Shown here: positions 25,677-34,486 of the stretch, in pieces
Layout of the letters: the number at the start of each line of letters is the position of its first letter
Numbering within the stretch: the first letter of the stretch is position 1
Assembly: GCA_910585465.1 (NCBI GenBank)
Contig: CAJUEW010000004.1
Span: 62,001-126,000, forward strand
From: an uncultured Lachnospiraceae bacterium
GTDB taxonomy: Bacteria > Bacillota > Clostridia > Lachnospirales > Lachnospiraceae
DNA: 64,000 nucleotides
Reading direction: 5' to 3'
Translations under genes and position numbers: made by a program
Notes under the pieces: generated by a model
Seen by the model: only the letters and a program-made list of their open reading frames with translations
Database searches by the model: none
What the model was told of the DNA's origin: nothing

Positions 25677-28096
25677 TACTGTCTTAGCTCCGCTCCAAGA
25701 GACTGAAGACCGTTCAGAATCTTCTTCATGGCAGCCGTAACCTCTGCTTCCTCCAGTGTCTTATCCTTTGCCCGGAATACGATAGAATAAGCCACTGATT
25801 TACAGCCCTCCTTTATCTGGGAGCCTTCATAGACATCGAACAGTTCATAGCTCTCCAGAATTTTACCTCCGCGCACAGAGAGCACCTCTTCAATCTGACC
25901 CACCAGAACATCTTTAGGGACCACCATGGAGATATCTCTTGTCACGGCAGGGAATTTTGCGATTCCCTCATATTTGCGGTCAAAGGTTGCTTTTTCCACA
26001 ATGGACGGCATATCCAGAACAGCCACATAAGTACGTTCGCCGATGCCATAAGCCGACGCAGCAGCCGGATGAACCTCGCCCATATATCCAATCTGTGTGC
26101 CGTCATATATGATGGCCGCCTGACGTCCCGGGTGCAGAAACGGCTTTCCGCATTTTGGATCATAGGTTTCCTTTTTATGCATGCCGATCCTGTCCAGAAA
26201 TTCCTCCACAACCCCCTTCATGGTAAAGAAATCTCCGTCGCCATACATTCCAAGCGTGAACTGCATACGCTCGTCCGGAAGCTCGGTAAGGGGCAGACTC
26301 TTTGGCAGATAAATATTTCCCAGCTCATAAAGACGGACATTTTTATTTCTGCGGTTATAGTTTGTTGCCAGGGAGGTCAGCATACCGTTCAGGGAAATAG
26401 TTCTCATAATGGAAAAATCCTCCCCCAGCGGATTCGATATCACAATCGCGTTTCTCTCCGCAGCATCCGCCGGAAGCATTAATTTGTCAAATACCTTCGG
26501 ACTTTCAAAGCTGTAGGTCATGCCCTGGGAAAATCCGCAGAACTCTGCAATATCTCTTGCTACAGATTCCACCCTGAGATAAAACGGAAGCTTTCCTGTT
26601 GTTGCCTCTCCCCTTGGAAGTGTAGTGGGAATATTATCATATCCGAAGAAACGGGCCACCTCTTCTGCAATATCTGCCGTGCGCAGCAAATCCTGGCGGA
26701 AGGAGGGCACAATAATCTCATTGGCCGCACTGTCATATTCCAGCTCTATAGGCCGGAAATAAGCCAGCATCTGTTCTTCACTTAAATCAGTGCCAAGCAG
26801 TGCGTTGATACGGGCCGGCTCGAAGGGTATACGTACAGGCTCTCTTTTCTCTGCATAGACATCCACCATACCGTCTACCACTTCACCTGCTCCCAGCTCC
26901 TCAATTAACTGACAGGCACGGTGAATGGCAGCCTCTGCATTGTTCGGATCCAGACCTTTCTCAAATTTACCGGAAGCCTCTGTGCGAAGACCAACTTTTT
27001 TGCTGGACAGCCGAATATTCGTTCCGTCAAAACAGGCCGCCTCAAACAGCATTGTATGCACATCATCAGTAATCATGGAATTCTCCCCTCCCATGATACC
27101 GGCGATACCAACTGCCTTCTTACCGTCACAAATCATCAGAACCGTATCGTCCATCGTACGCTCCTGGCCATCCAGAGTTACGAATTTCTCGTCCTTCTCT
27201 GCACGGCGGACTACAATCTGACTGCCCGAAATTGTATCCAGATCGTACGCATGCATTGGCTGGCCATATTCCTCCATTACATAATTGGTGATATCCACCA
27301 CATTATTAATAGGACGGATACCCACAGATGCCAGTCTTCTCTGCATCCACTGCGGCGACGGAGCCAGCTTAATATTTTTTACAACCTTTGCACAATAACG
27401 GGGACACAGCTTTGGATCCTGCACCTCTACCTTGATATAATGATTCACATCCTCCTTATTTCCCTTTACCTCCACAGCCGGAGCCTTAAACTCTTTATGG
27501 AAGGTAGCTGCAGCCTCCCTCGCAAGTCCAAGTATACTGTAGCAGTCCACACGGTTAGATGTGATCTCAAATTCAAATACCACATCATGAAGCCCCAGCG
27601 CTTCCACCGCGTCCGCACCCACTGCCGCATCCTCCGGAAAAATATAGATTCCGCACTCCGGAGCCTCCGGGTACATATCACGGCTGGAACCCAGCTCCTC
27701 AATGGAACACATCATGCCGTTGGATTCGATGCCCCGCAGCTTCCCCTTCTTAATCCGGATTCCGCCCGGAGTCATCTTTCCGTCATGTCCTCCCGCCACG
27801 CGTCCTCCGTCTAAGACGACCGGTACCTTGTCTCCTTCCTTCACATTGGGAGCCCCGGTTACAATCTGAACGGGCGCTTCCTCTCCGATATTCACCTGGC
27901 AGATAATCAGCTTATCCGCATCCGGGTGGCGCTCAATCTTCTCAATCTGGCCGATTACAATATGCTCCAGATCAGCATCCGTTTTTTTAAAACCTTCTAC
28001 TTTGGAACCGGATAAAGTCATAGCATCCGCAAACTCCTGTGCAGTCACATCAAGCTCCGGTACATATGCCTTGATCCATGATAACGATGTATTCAT
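25676..28096 (-). CDS. pheT: Phenylalanyl-tRNA synthetase beta subunit
   Basis: An 806-residue subunit of the heterotetrameric enzyme that charges tRNA-Phe. Its domains run in the normal order. First come the N-terminal helix-loop and tRNA-binding OB fold (HPDADKLIICQVNIG, about 57-71). The B3/B4 editing region is at about 210-390, with the GMMCSIEELG segment before it. The B5 domain is near 405-475 and the catalytic-like core near 490-690. The C-terminal ferredoxin-fold anticodon-binding domain spans about 713-806. Length is typical. It follows pheS by 48 bases. Confidence 0.97.
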   Translation of the reverse strand: MNTSLSWIKAYVPELDVTAQEFADAMTLSGSKVEGFKKTDADLEHIVIGQIEKIERHPDADKLIICQVNIGEEAPVQIVTGAPNVKEGDKVPVVLDGGRVAGGHDGKMTPGGIRIKKGKLRGIESNGMMCSIEELGSSRDMYPEAPECGIYIFPEDAAVGADAVEALGLHDVVFEFEITSNRVDCYSILGLAREAAATFHKEFKAPAVEVKGNKEDVNHYIKVEVQDPKLCPRYCAKVVKNIKLAPSPQWMQRRLASVGIRPINNVVDITNYVMEEYGQPMHAYDLDTISGSQIVVRRAEKDEKFVTLDGQERTMDDTVLMICDGKKAVGIAGIMGGENSMITDDVHTMLFEAACFDGTNIRLSSKKVGLRTEASGKFEKGLDPNNAEAAIHRACQLIEELGAGEVVDGMVDVYAEKREPVRIPFEPARINALLGTDLSEEQMLAYFRPIELEYDSAANEIIVPSFRQDLLRTADIAEEVARFFGYDNIPTTLPRGEATTGKLPFYLRVESVARDIAEFCGFSQGMTYSFESPKVFDKLMLPADAAERNAIVISNPLGEDFSIMRTISLNGMLTSLATNYNRRNKNVRLYELGNIYLPKSLPLTELPDERMQFTLGMYGDGDFFTMKGVVEEFLDRIGMHKKETYDPKCGKPFLHPGRQAAIIYDGTQIGYMGEVHPAAASAYGIGERTYVAVLDMPSIVEKATFDRKYEGIAKFPAVTRDISMVVPKDVLVGQIEEVLSVRGGKILESYELFDVYEGSQIKEGCKSVAYSIVFRAKDKTLEEAEVTAAMKKILNGLQSLGAELRQ

Positions 28097-28144
28097 ATTC
28101 TTCTACCTCTCATTCTTCTTTCACTGCGCATATGGAAACAGATA

Positions 28145-29164
28145 TTAAAACTGACGCAGAAATCTTATGTCATTTTCATATAAGAGTCTCATATCATCAA
28201 TCTCATATTTCAGCAATGCAATGCGCTCCAGTCCCACACCGAATGCAAATCCGGTATACTCATCCGGATCAATACCGCACATTTCCAGTACATGAGGATG
28301 AACCATCCCGCAGCCAAGAATCTCAATCCAGCCTGAACCTTTACAGAAACGGCAGCCTTTGCCGCCGCACTTGAAGCAGGACACATCCACCTCTGCGCTG
28401 GGCTCCGTAAACGGGAAATGGTGCGGACGGAATTTAGTCTTTGTCTCCTCCCCAAACAGCTCCTTTGCAAACTCCTCCAAAGTTCCTTTCAGATCCGCAA
28501 ATGTAATATTTTTGTCAATGACCAGTCCCTCAATCTGGTGAAATGAAGGGGAATGCGTTGCATCCACCTCGTCAGAGCGGAATACGCGCCCCGGAGAGAT
28601 CATTCGAATAGGCAGCCTGCCCTTTTCCATCGTACGCGCCTGCACCGGAGACGTCTGGGTACGCAGTACGATCTCCTTATTAATATAGAATGTATCCTGT
28701 TCATCCTTTGCCGGGTGATTGGCGGGAATATTCAGCTTCTCAAAATTATAAAGATCGTACTCCACCTCCGGACCCTCGATCACTTCATAGCCCATACCGA
28801 TAAAAATCCGCTCCACCTCTTCCAGCGCGATTGTATTCGGATGGCGATGTCCCACACAGTTTTTTTTCGCCGGAAGGGTTACATCAATAACCTCACTCTT
28901 TAATTTCATTTCCAGAAGCATATGCTCCATGCTCTTCTTCGCTTCGTCCATAACCCGCTCAATCTCTGCTCTTGTATCATTCACAAGCTGTCCAAAGGCC
29001 GGACGATCCTCCGGAGCCACTTCCTTCATGCTTTTTAATAGGGCAGTCAGTTCTCCCTTTTTTCCAAGTACGGACACTCTCACATCGTTCAAGGCTTCCG
29101 GATTCGCGGATTCCCTGATCTTTGCAATTGCCTCTTCTTTAATTTTCTGCAATCTCTCTTTCAT
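28145..29164 (-). CDS. pheS: Phenylalanyl-tRNA synthetase alpha subunit
   Basis: A 339-residue class II synthetase subunit. I start at the second of two adjacent ATGs (29164; the other is 29167) because GAAAGGAG then sits at optimal distance and the frame begins MKERLQKIKEEA like other PheS proteins. An upstream in-frame start at 29296 would lie inside the T-box and is rejected. An N-terminal coiled coil (to about 85) is followed by the catalytic core with HPxxxAxDEQDTF-like NHPAKDEQDTFY (about 150), SPSFHQIEG (about 205) and the GxGxER motif GVGLERIALLKY near 315. Confidence 0.96.
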   Translation of the reverse strand: MKERLQKIKEEAIAKIRESANPEALNDVRVSVLGKKGELTALLKSMKEVAPEDRPAFGQLVNDTRAEIERVMDEAKKSMEHMLLEMKLKSEVIDVTLPAKKNCVGHRHPNTIALEEVERIFIGMGYEVIEGPEVEYDLYNFEKLNIPANHPAKDEQDTFYINKEIVLRTQTSPVQARTMEKGRLPIRMISPGRVFRSDEVDATHSPSFHQIEGLVIDKNITFADLKGTLEEFAKELFGEETKTKFRPHHFPFTEPSAEVDVSCFKCGGKGCRFCKGSGWIEILGCGMVHPHVLEMCGIDPDEYTGFAFGVGLERIALLKYEIDDMRLLYENDIRFLRQF

Positions 29165-29467
29165 CATTAAACTCCTTTCAGCTTCTTCCCAGCATCCCCG
29201 CCCGGCCTCCTGTCCACATAAAAAAGCTCCGCCCCCAACAGGGACGAAGCTATAATCCGTGGTACCACCCTCATTCCCGGTATCCTTACCGGGCACTCAT
29301 ACTGCGTAACGTGCAGGCTACGTCATTCCCTACTCTATGTTCAGGAACGCTGCTCCGGCGGGAAATTCACAGCTCTGTCTGAACCTGGACGGGCTTACAG
29401 CCGACGGCCCCTCCTCTCTGTTGGAAAACAGACGGTTACTAACGCCTTCCTTGCATTTCATATATCA
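29165..29467 (-). promoter_or_regulatory. Phenylalanine T-box leader
   Basis: Occupies the whole pheS leader of about 300 bases. The T-box sequence AGGGTGGTACCACGG is at 29271-29257. The terminator hairpin (arms 29225-29235 and 29241-29251, then a T-run to 29220) lies between it and pheS. A candidate specifier UUC (Phe) sits at 29364-29362. Uncharged tRNA-Phe would pair with specifier and T-box and favour the antiterminator, raising pheS-pheT and probably cotH-queA expression. Confidence 0.92.
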
Positions 29468-29473
29468 ATGTTT

Positions 29474-29501
29474 ACTATAACACAAACATTTTTAAAGTCA
29501 A
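29474..29501 (-). promoter_or_regulatory. Promoter of the pheS operon
   Basis: -35 TTGACT (29501-29496), 16-bp spacer, -10 TATAGT (29479-29474), about seven bases before the T-box leader. Confidence 0.75.
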
Positions 29502-29533
29502 GTTATTTTCTCTATCTTTTCATCTTTCCCCTG

Positions 29534-30379
29534 TCAGCAATCATCCCCTTTCATCTCCTCCAGCCATTGATTAATTTCCATTCCAATCAGTACAATATAC
29601 ATTACCGCATACAGCCAGAACATTAAAAGCACGATTGTGGTCAGACTGCCGTACATATTGAAAGCATGGCTGTATTCAATGTAAATAGAAAAGCCAAAGG
29701 AAAACAGATACCATACGCCGGCTGTAAAGACGGCTCCCGGAAGCTGTTCGGAAAAACCTGACTTCCGGTTCGGAAGCACCATATAAAGCAATGCGAAAAA
29801 AAGAATGAACAACGCCAGCATCAGCACCATACGAAAGGACAGAATAATTCTGGTAAATATGGCAATAAACGGAAAATATTTTGCAAACAGCTCATGAATG
29901 GAGGTGCCAAACACTACCAATAATAAGGTCGCCACAATCAGAATCACAAACAACAGCGCAAAAACAGCTCCCCTAAGACGCATCAAAATATAGTTCGGGC
30001 TTTTTTCTACCTTGCAGATGGAGTTCATCCCTCTGTTTAATGCCATAAAGCTTTTCCCTGCGGACCATGCTGTCACAATCGCAGAAATAGAAACCGTAGC
30101 AAGGGTACGACTGTACATTTCATCAATAATCCCCAAAAGCCAGCTCTGAAAACCAACTGGCACAAAATCCCGGATCAGACTGTATAAGTCTCCTTTTCCG
30201 ATACCGGTGAACTGTATGAGGGATAAAAGCATAATGATCAAAGGAAGAAAAGAAAGTATAATAAAATAAGAGGATTGAGCCGCATATGCTCCTACGTGGC
30301 ATTTTTCCATATCCTTTTTCATGTCCCATGCTGCTGCAATCCAACGAATCATGCTTCCCGTCCATCCTTTTTCTTTCAT
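29534..30379 (-). CDS. YihY/BrkB-family integral membrane protein
   Basis: A 281-residue membrane protein of the YihY (once 'ribonuclease BN') family. It has about six transmembrane segments and the conserved AAQSSYFIILSFLPLIIMLL stretch at about 33-52, then SAGKSFMALNRGMN (about 105-118) and a C-terminal EYSHAFNMYGSLTTIVLLMFWLY region (split here by description only). Its function is unproven in any organism; an RNase role was withdrawn for E. coli YihY. A second possible start is Met10. It follows the SpoIID-like gene by about 20 bases, so the two are probably co-transcribed. Confidence 0.85.
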   Translation of the reverse strand: MKEKGWTGSMIRWIAAAWDMKKDMEKCHVGAYAAQSSYFIILSFLPLIIMLLSLIQFTGIGKGDLYSLIRDFVPVGFQSWLLGIIDEMYSRTLATVSISAIVTAWSAGKSFMALNRGMNSICKVEKSPNYILMRLRGAVFALLFVILIVATLLLVVFGTSIHELFAKYFPFIAIFTRIILSFRMVLMLALFILFFALLYMVLPNRKSGFSEQLPGAVFTAGVWYLFSFGFSIYIEYSHAFNMYGSLTTIVLLMFWLYAVMYIVLIGMEINQWLEEMKGDDC

Positions 30380-30400
30380 TAAAGTAATATCATAACCTTT

Positions 30401-31714
30401 TTATTCCAATCTGGCAAGACGGATTCCCTTGTAAAAATACTTCAGTATCTCATCATACCCATATCCCTGTTCAGCCAGAATCCGTGCTCCATTCTGACTC
30501 ATTCCGGCCCCATGTCCCAGTCCTCCTCCATACACCTGATACCCGTCAAGCTTTCCGTCCTCTTCTACCGGCTCCAGAACAAAATATCCGCTGGACAGTA
30601 AATTTCCGCCTTCACTCTCATTTCCGTCATTTTTCTGAATCATTTCTCCCGGAATGCCGAGCATCAGACGAATATTATATTCATACTTTATTTTTAAAGT
30701 CCCTTCTTTTCCCGTAATCATCATTTCCTGCACCGCGCCTCCGGTATTTCTCTCTGTAATCTCTGCCTTCTGAACCTCTCCTATCGTATCTACATCCGGC
30801 CACACATAATTTTCCCCGTCCTTTAATAAAACACCGTCTCCGGTCCGTGCAGCCCTGATTTGAATCCACTTCTCTACATTCTTTTGTATCTGCTCAAGGG
30901 AAACATAACAGCTCCACCGATACCAGGGCTCTGCAATTTCCAAATCGCCCGCATGCTTTTTCTTAATAAATTTGGCAAATACCTTCTCATCTGTCAAATC
31001 CCTGACAGTCTCGGATGTTCCTACCCGTCTGCCTGCTATGTACGGAGTTTCATTCCTGTCTCCCTTTTCCCATATATTTTCATCTGTCGTGCTTCCGCAG
31101 GAGGTGGCAAAATAATATGCTTTCACAGGTCCGTCCTCATACAGCATAATCTGCCCTGCGGTATTCTCCACTGCCTGCCTCGTTTCCTCCTGACTCTCCA
31201 CATTGTTGTATACCTGATAAGAAACGCTGTCATTCACATGTGCTTTATATTCCGGATAAGCATACTCCTGCATCTGCCATACGGCATAAGTTCTGGCACA
31301 GACTGCCTGCGCCTTCAGAGCCTCTGCCGCATAGCCTGACGGCATCTCACTGGGCACCACCCGGCACAAATATTCCTCTAGGGGCACCTCATTAATAATC
31401 ACCCATCCCTGATCCTCTTCATAATACTGAAGCTCCCCGGGATATTCCTTATCCAGCTCCTTAGTCTTATGATAAATGCCTCCTCCGTCTCCCAGAAGTA
31501 AAACCCGGATGACCGCATTAGCTCCCGGCAGTTCCCATACCTCATCGGGCACCGGTGTCTCCTCCTCTTTTGGAATCACCAGTTTCTGTGCCTCCTCCGG
31601 AGCCTCCCCTTCAGAATCCGTGTCTGAATTCCGAATCACCAGAACCAGCAGAAAAAACAGCATGCATATCAGCAGCATAGCCTTCTGCTTCAACCGTTTC
31701 TGATACAAATTCAT
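30401..31714 (-). CDS. SpoIID/LytB-domain protein
   Basis: A 437-residue protein with an N-terminal membrane anchor (about 11-28), a Pro/Glu-rich linker and a SpoIID-type catalytic domain. Diagnostic motifs are EEYLCRVVPSEMPSGYAAEALKAQAV (described in two parts: EEYLCRVVPSEMP, then the Ala-rich helix, about 112-137), TSCGSTTDENIW (about 204-215) and GHGAGMSQNGARILAEQGY (about 398-416). SpoIID cleaves peptidoglycan glycan strands stripped of stem peptides during engulfment. Vegetative paralogues of the same domain also exist, and the position beside a BrkB protein, not in the usual spoIID locus, leaves this one open. RBS GGAGGAGGGG. Confidence 0.85.
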   Translation of the reverse strand: MNLYQKRLKQKAMLLICMLFFLLVLVIRNSDTDSEGEAPEEAQKLVIPKEEETPVPDEVWELPGANAVIRVLLLGDGGGIYHKTKELDKEYPGELQYYEEDQGWVIINEVPLEEYLCRVVPSEMPSGYAAEALKAQAVCARTYAVWQMQEYAYPEYKAHVNDSVSYQVYNNVESQEETRQAVENTAGQIMLYEDGPVKAYYFATSCGSTTDENIWEKGDRNETPYIAGRRVGTSETVRDLTDEKVFAKFIKKKHAGDLEIAEPWYRWSCYVSLEQIQKNVEKWIQIRAARTGDGVLLKDGENYVWPDVDTIGEVQKAEITERNTGGAVQEMMITGKEGTLKIKYEYNIRLMLGIPGEMIQKNDGNESEGGNLLSSGYFVLEPVEEDGKLDGYQVYGGGLGHGAGMSQNGARILAEQGYGYDEILKYFYKGIRLARLE

Positions 31715-31788
31715 CCCCTCCTCCCAGTCACTTTCTCCCCTGTGTTATGTTCGGAATTACTTTCCTGTACCAGACTTTGTTACCTGCG

Positions 31789-31822
31789 AAAAAAACGGGC
31801 ATTGCATTTTCTGCAATACCCG
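31789..31822 (-). terminator. Terminator of the 6S RNA gene
   Basis: 11-bp stem (31812-31822 with 31796-31806, one G-T wobble), loop GAAAA, followed by seven T on the minus strand. Confidence 0.88.
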
Positions 31823-31824
31823 GT

Positions 31825-32020
31825 ATCCTCTGTTTCCCAAAGTGCCGTTCCTGTATTTTGACGCCTAGCCAAAGCTAGGTGGGTAACCTCAACAAACGCT
31901 CAGCCTTCCACTGGCATCCTTTCGGATGGAGGCATGACATCCCGTTTGCGATATTGGAATCCCATGAACGTAAATGTAGGTTCAAAATAGCAGGGTTATC
32001 GAACACCCCAGGAAATTCGT
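31825..32020 (-). ncRNA. ssrS: 6S RNA (SsrS), RNA polymerase-binding regulatory RNA
   Basis: About 195 bases between a good promoter and a terminator, with no reading frame. It folds as one long interrupted rod: TATTTTGA near the 5' side pairs with TCAAAATA near the 3' side, and CCTG/CAGG, AACCT/AGGTT and CAAACG/CGTTTG extend it. An open central region and small hairpins follow (CATCC-GAAA-GGATG and CCTAGC-TTTG-GCTAGG). This layout and the wording match Clostridia 6S RNAs as I recall them. 6S RNA mimics an open promoter and sequesters the housekeeping sigma holoenzyme in stationary phase. Ends are estimates from promoter and terminator. Confidence 0.82.
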
Positions 32021-32026
32021 AACTCT

Positions 32027-32055
32027 AGTATAACCTATTTTCTTAAGTTTGACAA
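32027..32055 (-). promoter_or_regulatory. Promoter of the 6S RNA gene
   Basis: -35 TTGTCA (32055-32050), 17-bp spacer, -10 TATACT (32032-32027), giving a start near 32020. The bases from 32056 to about 32254 hold no further feature that I can see. Confidence 0.8.
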
Positions 32056-32254
32056 CTATAGTGCACAAAAACTTATTCCATTTTTTCAAATTTCTGGAAA
32101 ATCCGACAAATATTTAATTTTTGCTGCCGTATCCTGGCAGTCCGGACATGCCTGCCGTATCCATTTTCCATGCTTCATTGTATGTCTTTTTGTACTGATT
32201 TATGCCACCGGTCAGGGCACCGGGGCTTTCTGTCTGCCAGCAGGTGGAAAATAG

Positions 32255-32280
32255 AAAAAGAGCGCCGCAAAATGCGGCGC
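32255..32280 (-). terminator. Terminator of pckA
   Basis: 7-bp pure G-C stem (32262-32268 with 32274-32280), 5-base loop, then TCTTTTT on the minus strand, 25 bases after the pckA stop. Confidence 0.88.
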
Positions 32281-32304
32281 CCCTTAAGGCTATCTGAAAA
32301 ATTA

Positions 32305-34011
32305 TTAAGCTAATTCATCAACCAGCTTCTGAAGAGCTGCAAGAGCCTCGTCCGGAAGCTTATCATAACCGCCCTTAGCAGTAGCAAATTTGGCAACTGC
32401 ATCCACACGGTTCTGCATAGCGTTCTTCAGCGCTGCAACATAGTCAGCATCCTGAAGATTCGGAGTGAAATCTCCGGTCTTTCCGGACCAGTCATTCATA
32501 ATCTCGATATCTTCAAACGGTCCCCATTTTTCAAAGGAAGCCTTTCCTTCTACGATGGTTTCAAGGATTCCAAGAGTATCGGCAGGTTTTACCTTCTGTC
32601 CCATGAAATCTCCGGTATTGACAATATAGCAGTCTACGTTTTTCTCCTCTACCAGCTTTTTGAATTTCTCATAGTCATGAACAAGAGGATAGGTTCTGAA
32701 CGGATTTGCATAAGGCACAATACGAAGTGCATTTAAATCCGTACCTGCAGCTACACGCTCTGCGGTGGAGGTCTTGGTAGCCAGAGTTGCACCCATCACA
32801 GATGCCAGAGCAGCACCCTTCAGTTTTACTACCGGCGGAATGGTCGGGTCTTTCATAATCCAGAAGATTGCGTTTACAGGAGCGTCAATCTTATCTACGC
32901 GGTTGGGAGACCACAGCTTAGATTTGATTGCACGGCCGTTGCCGTTACGGATATCTTCTGTTACAAGCTGAATTTTGCCGTGCTCATCCAGTGTGGCAGA
33001 GCAGTTCTGTGCAGACAGCAGATACTGGTTATCTGAGCATCCGGTGGGGTAATCTGCAGTCTTGTCAAAATAAGTCGGCTCAAGAGCTACAGAGGAACAG
33101 GTCTCCGTGTTAATAATAAATGCATCGTCATGAAGAACTGTGATCGGATATTTTCCGCCGTGTTTTGCATGAGTTAAAGTAGATTTACCGGATCCGGACA
33201 GACCGAACACGGATGCCACATATTTACTTCCGTCCGCTAAAGTATATTCCTTCTGTCCGCCATGGCAGCTGGCATAGCCGTTTCTGTTAGCCAGCGCCCA
33301 TGCCATAGTCAGAGTACCTTTTTTATGCTCGCCGAAATATTTCATACCAAGGATTGCCGCGCAGTTCTGATTTGTGTCAAAATAGCACAGGGTCAGAGGA
33401 TCACTCAGGCAGCTGTAATCCAGATCCGGAGCTTCATGAGGCGCCCACTGAGGATCGGAGAAAATATAAATATCCGGCTCTTTTCCGTCGCCGACCGGCT
33501 TGGAATTTTTATACATTTTTACATATTCGTCAGACATATACTGGAAGTTAATCATCCAGTTGTAGAGAAGATTTTCCTCTCCTTCCGGAATCAGAAGATG
33601 AGCCTTTACCATAAATTCCGGATCCAGACCTACAAAACAGGTGGCATGATACATCGTTTTCCAGCGGGTCTCATATACAGCGTCCATAACGATTTTATCA
33701 AGTTTTACTTCATCTACACCCGGTTCACCTTTAATACGGCGGGCTGCTGCATACCGTCCGGTAACTGCGCCGTCATTGAATAAGAGAACCTTTGCATCCT
33801 TTTCAAGACCAAACTCCTCTCCTCTGTAAACAGGCATATCCGTTACAATCGTTCCCGGAGAATTCTTTGCTAACTCATAAGCTTCCTTTAAAGTATTCAC
33901 CTTCACTACGTTATTACCATAGAATGCTGCTTCAATGATAGAACGAGTTTTTGAGAAACCTGGCTTATCCTTGCCAATTTCACTAAGCGGATAATAAGCT
34001 TTTGTTGACAT
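32305..34011 (-). CDS. pckA: Phosphoenolpyruvate carboxykinase (ATP)
   Basis: A 568-residue enzyme interconverting oxaloacetate + ATP and PEP + CO2 + ADP. In fermentative gut anaerobes it often runs in the carboxylating direction toward succinate or propionate. The P-loop-like kinase-1a motif GLSGSGKSTLTH is at about 272-283. The kinase-2 motif VLHDDAF is near 293-299. Adjacent conserved stretches include YASCHGGQKEY (about 248). Length is a little above the usual 525-540. The start follows AAGGAGG. It is monocistronic, with its own promoter, a repeat-bearing leader and a terminator. Confidence 0.96.
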   Translation of the reverse strand: MSTKAYYPLSEIGKDKPGFSKTRSIIEAAFYGNNVVKVNTLKEAYELAKNSPGTIVTDMPVYRGEEFGLEKDAKVLLFNDGAVTGRYAAARRIKGEPGVDEVKLDKIVMDAVYETRWKTMYHATCFVGLDPEFMVKAHLLIPEGEENLLYNWMINFQYMSDEYVKMYKNSKPVGDGKEPDIYIFSDPQWAPHEAPDLDYSCLSDPLTLCYFDTNQNCAAILGMKYFGEHKKGTLTMAWALANRNGYASCHGGQKEYTLADGSKYVASVFGLSGSGKSTLTHAKHGGKYPITVLHDDAFIINTETCSSVALEPTYFDKTADYPTGCSDNQYLLSAQNCSATLDEHGKIQLVTEDIRNGNGRAIKSKLWSPNRVDKIDAPVNAIFWIMKDPTIPPVVKLKGAALASVMGATLATKTSTAERVAAGTDLNALRIVPYANPFRTYPLVHDYEKFKKLVEEKNVDCYIVNTGDFMGQKVKPADTLGILETIVEGKASFEKWGPFEDIEIMNDWSGKTGDFTPNLQDADYVAALKNAMQNRVDAVAKFATAKGGYDKLPDEALAALQKLVDELA

Positions 34012-34064
34012 GATTGTGTCCTCCTTATGTTATTAAATATTGTTATGTACTCAATATGATAGCT

Positions 34065-34090
34065 TGTCAAGGCCCTGTCAAACCCTGTCA
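34065..34090 (-). repeat. Three direct repeats of TGACA in the pckA leader
   Basis: On the minus strand TGACAGGGTT, TGACAGGGCC and TTGACAAGCT follow one another, with TGACA cores at 34090-34086, 34080-34076 and 34069-34065. That is one helical turn apart. They start at about the transcription start and continue some 25 bases downstream. This spacing suits a regulator binding one DNA face; two of the cores also read as -35 TTGACA boxes but lack good -10 partners. Confidence 0.6.
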
Positions 34091-34096
34091 TGTCCC

Positions 34097-34124
34097 ATTA
34101 TACATTTTGTGAAAAAAAAGTCAA
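34097..34124 (-). promoter_or_regulatory. Promoter of pckA
   Basis: -35 TTGACT (34124-34119), 16-bp spacer, perfect -10 TATAAT (34102-34097). It begins right after the stop of the upstream membrane-protein gene at 34126. Confidence 0.75.
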
Positions 34125-34125
34125 G

Positions 34126-34476
34126 TTAAAAGTATTTTTTCATGGCCCGCTTTACTTCCATAGCGTACCATACCAGCACCAGAAAAAAGGCCCCCATCAT
34201 CACCCACAGCAGAGTATGGACATCCGTCACATAGGTATTCAGGATAGATACGCCTCCATATACAATCATTATCCCTCCCAGTGTCCGAAGCCTGGGCGAC
34301 ATAAAATTAGCATATCCCTGCAGGTCCTTGCAGGCGTCCACATCGGTCTCCTTGAATACAAGAAATGTACGGATAATCCTCCCCTCCCGCTGCAGAACAT
34401 ATGCACTGTACAGGGCATAAATCCCAAAGGCAAGTACCAAAATATCAATCAGATTAAAAAGTTCATTGTAGCCCAT
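34126..34476 (-). CDS. Small membrane protein of unknown function
   Basis: A 116-residue protein I do not recognise. It has three hydrophobic segments at about 9-27, 63-78 and 85-105 and a basic C-terminus. Segment 1 follows a short N-terminus MGYNELFNLID, and a charged loop RIIRTFLVFKETDVDAC lies between segments 1 and 2. RBS AGGAG is seven bases upstream. It lies ten bases after the thrC stop, so it is co-transcribed with threonine synthase. A transport or regulatory role is possible, but nothing in the sequence supports one. Confidence 0.7.
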   Translation of the reverse strand: MGYNELFNLIDILVLAFGIYALYSAYVLQREGRIIRTFLVFKETDVDACKDLQGYANFMSPRLRTLGGIMIVYGGVSILNTYVTDVHTLLWVMMGAFFLVLVWYAMEVKRAMKKYF

Positions 34477-34486
34477 CTATGTTCTC

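Noticed and set aside
29165..29296. A 44-residue N-terminal extension of PheS
   Set aside because: The extension would translate the T-box and terminator. A strong ribosome binding site and the usual PheS N-terminus place the start at 29164.
31825..32020. A riboswitch for pckA or the SpoIID-like gene
   Set aside because: The element has its own promoter and terminator, ends before any start codon, and folds as a 6S-type rod.
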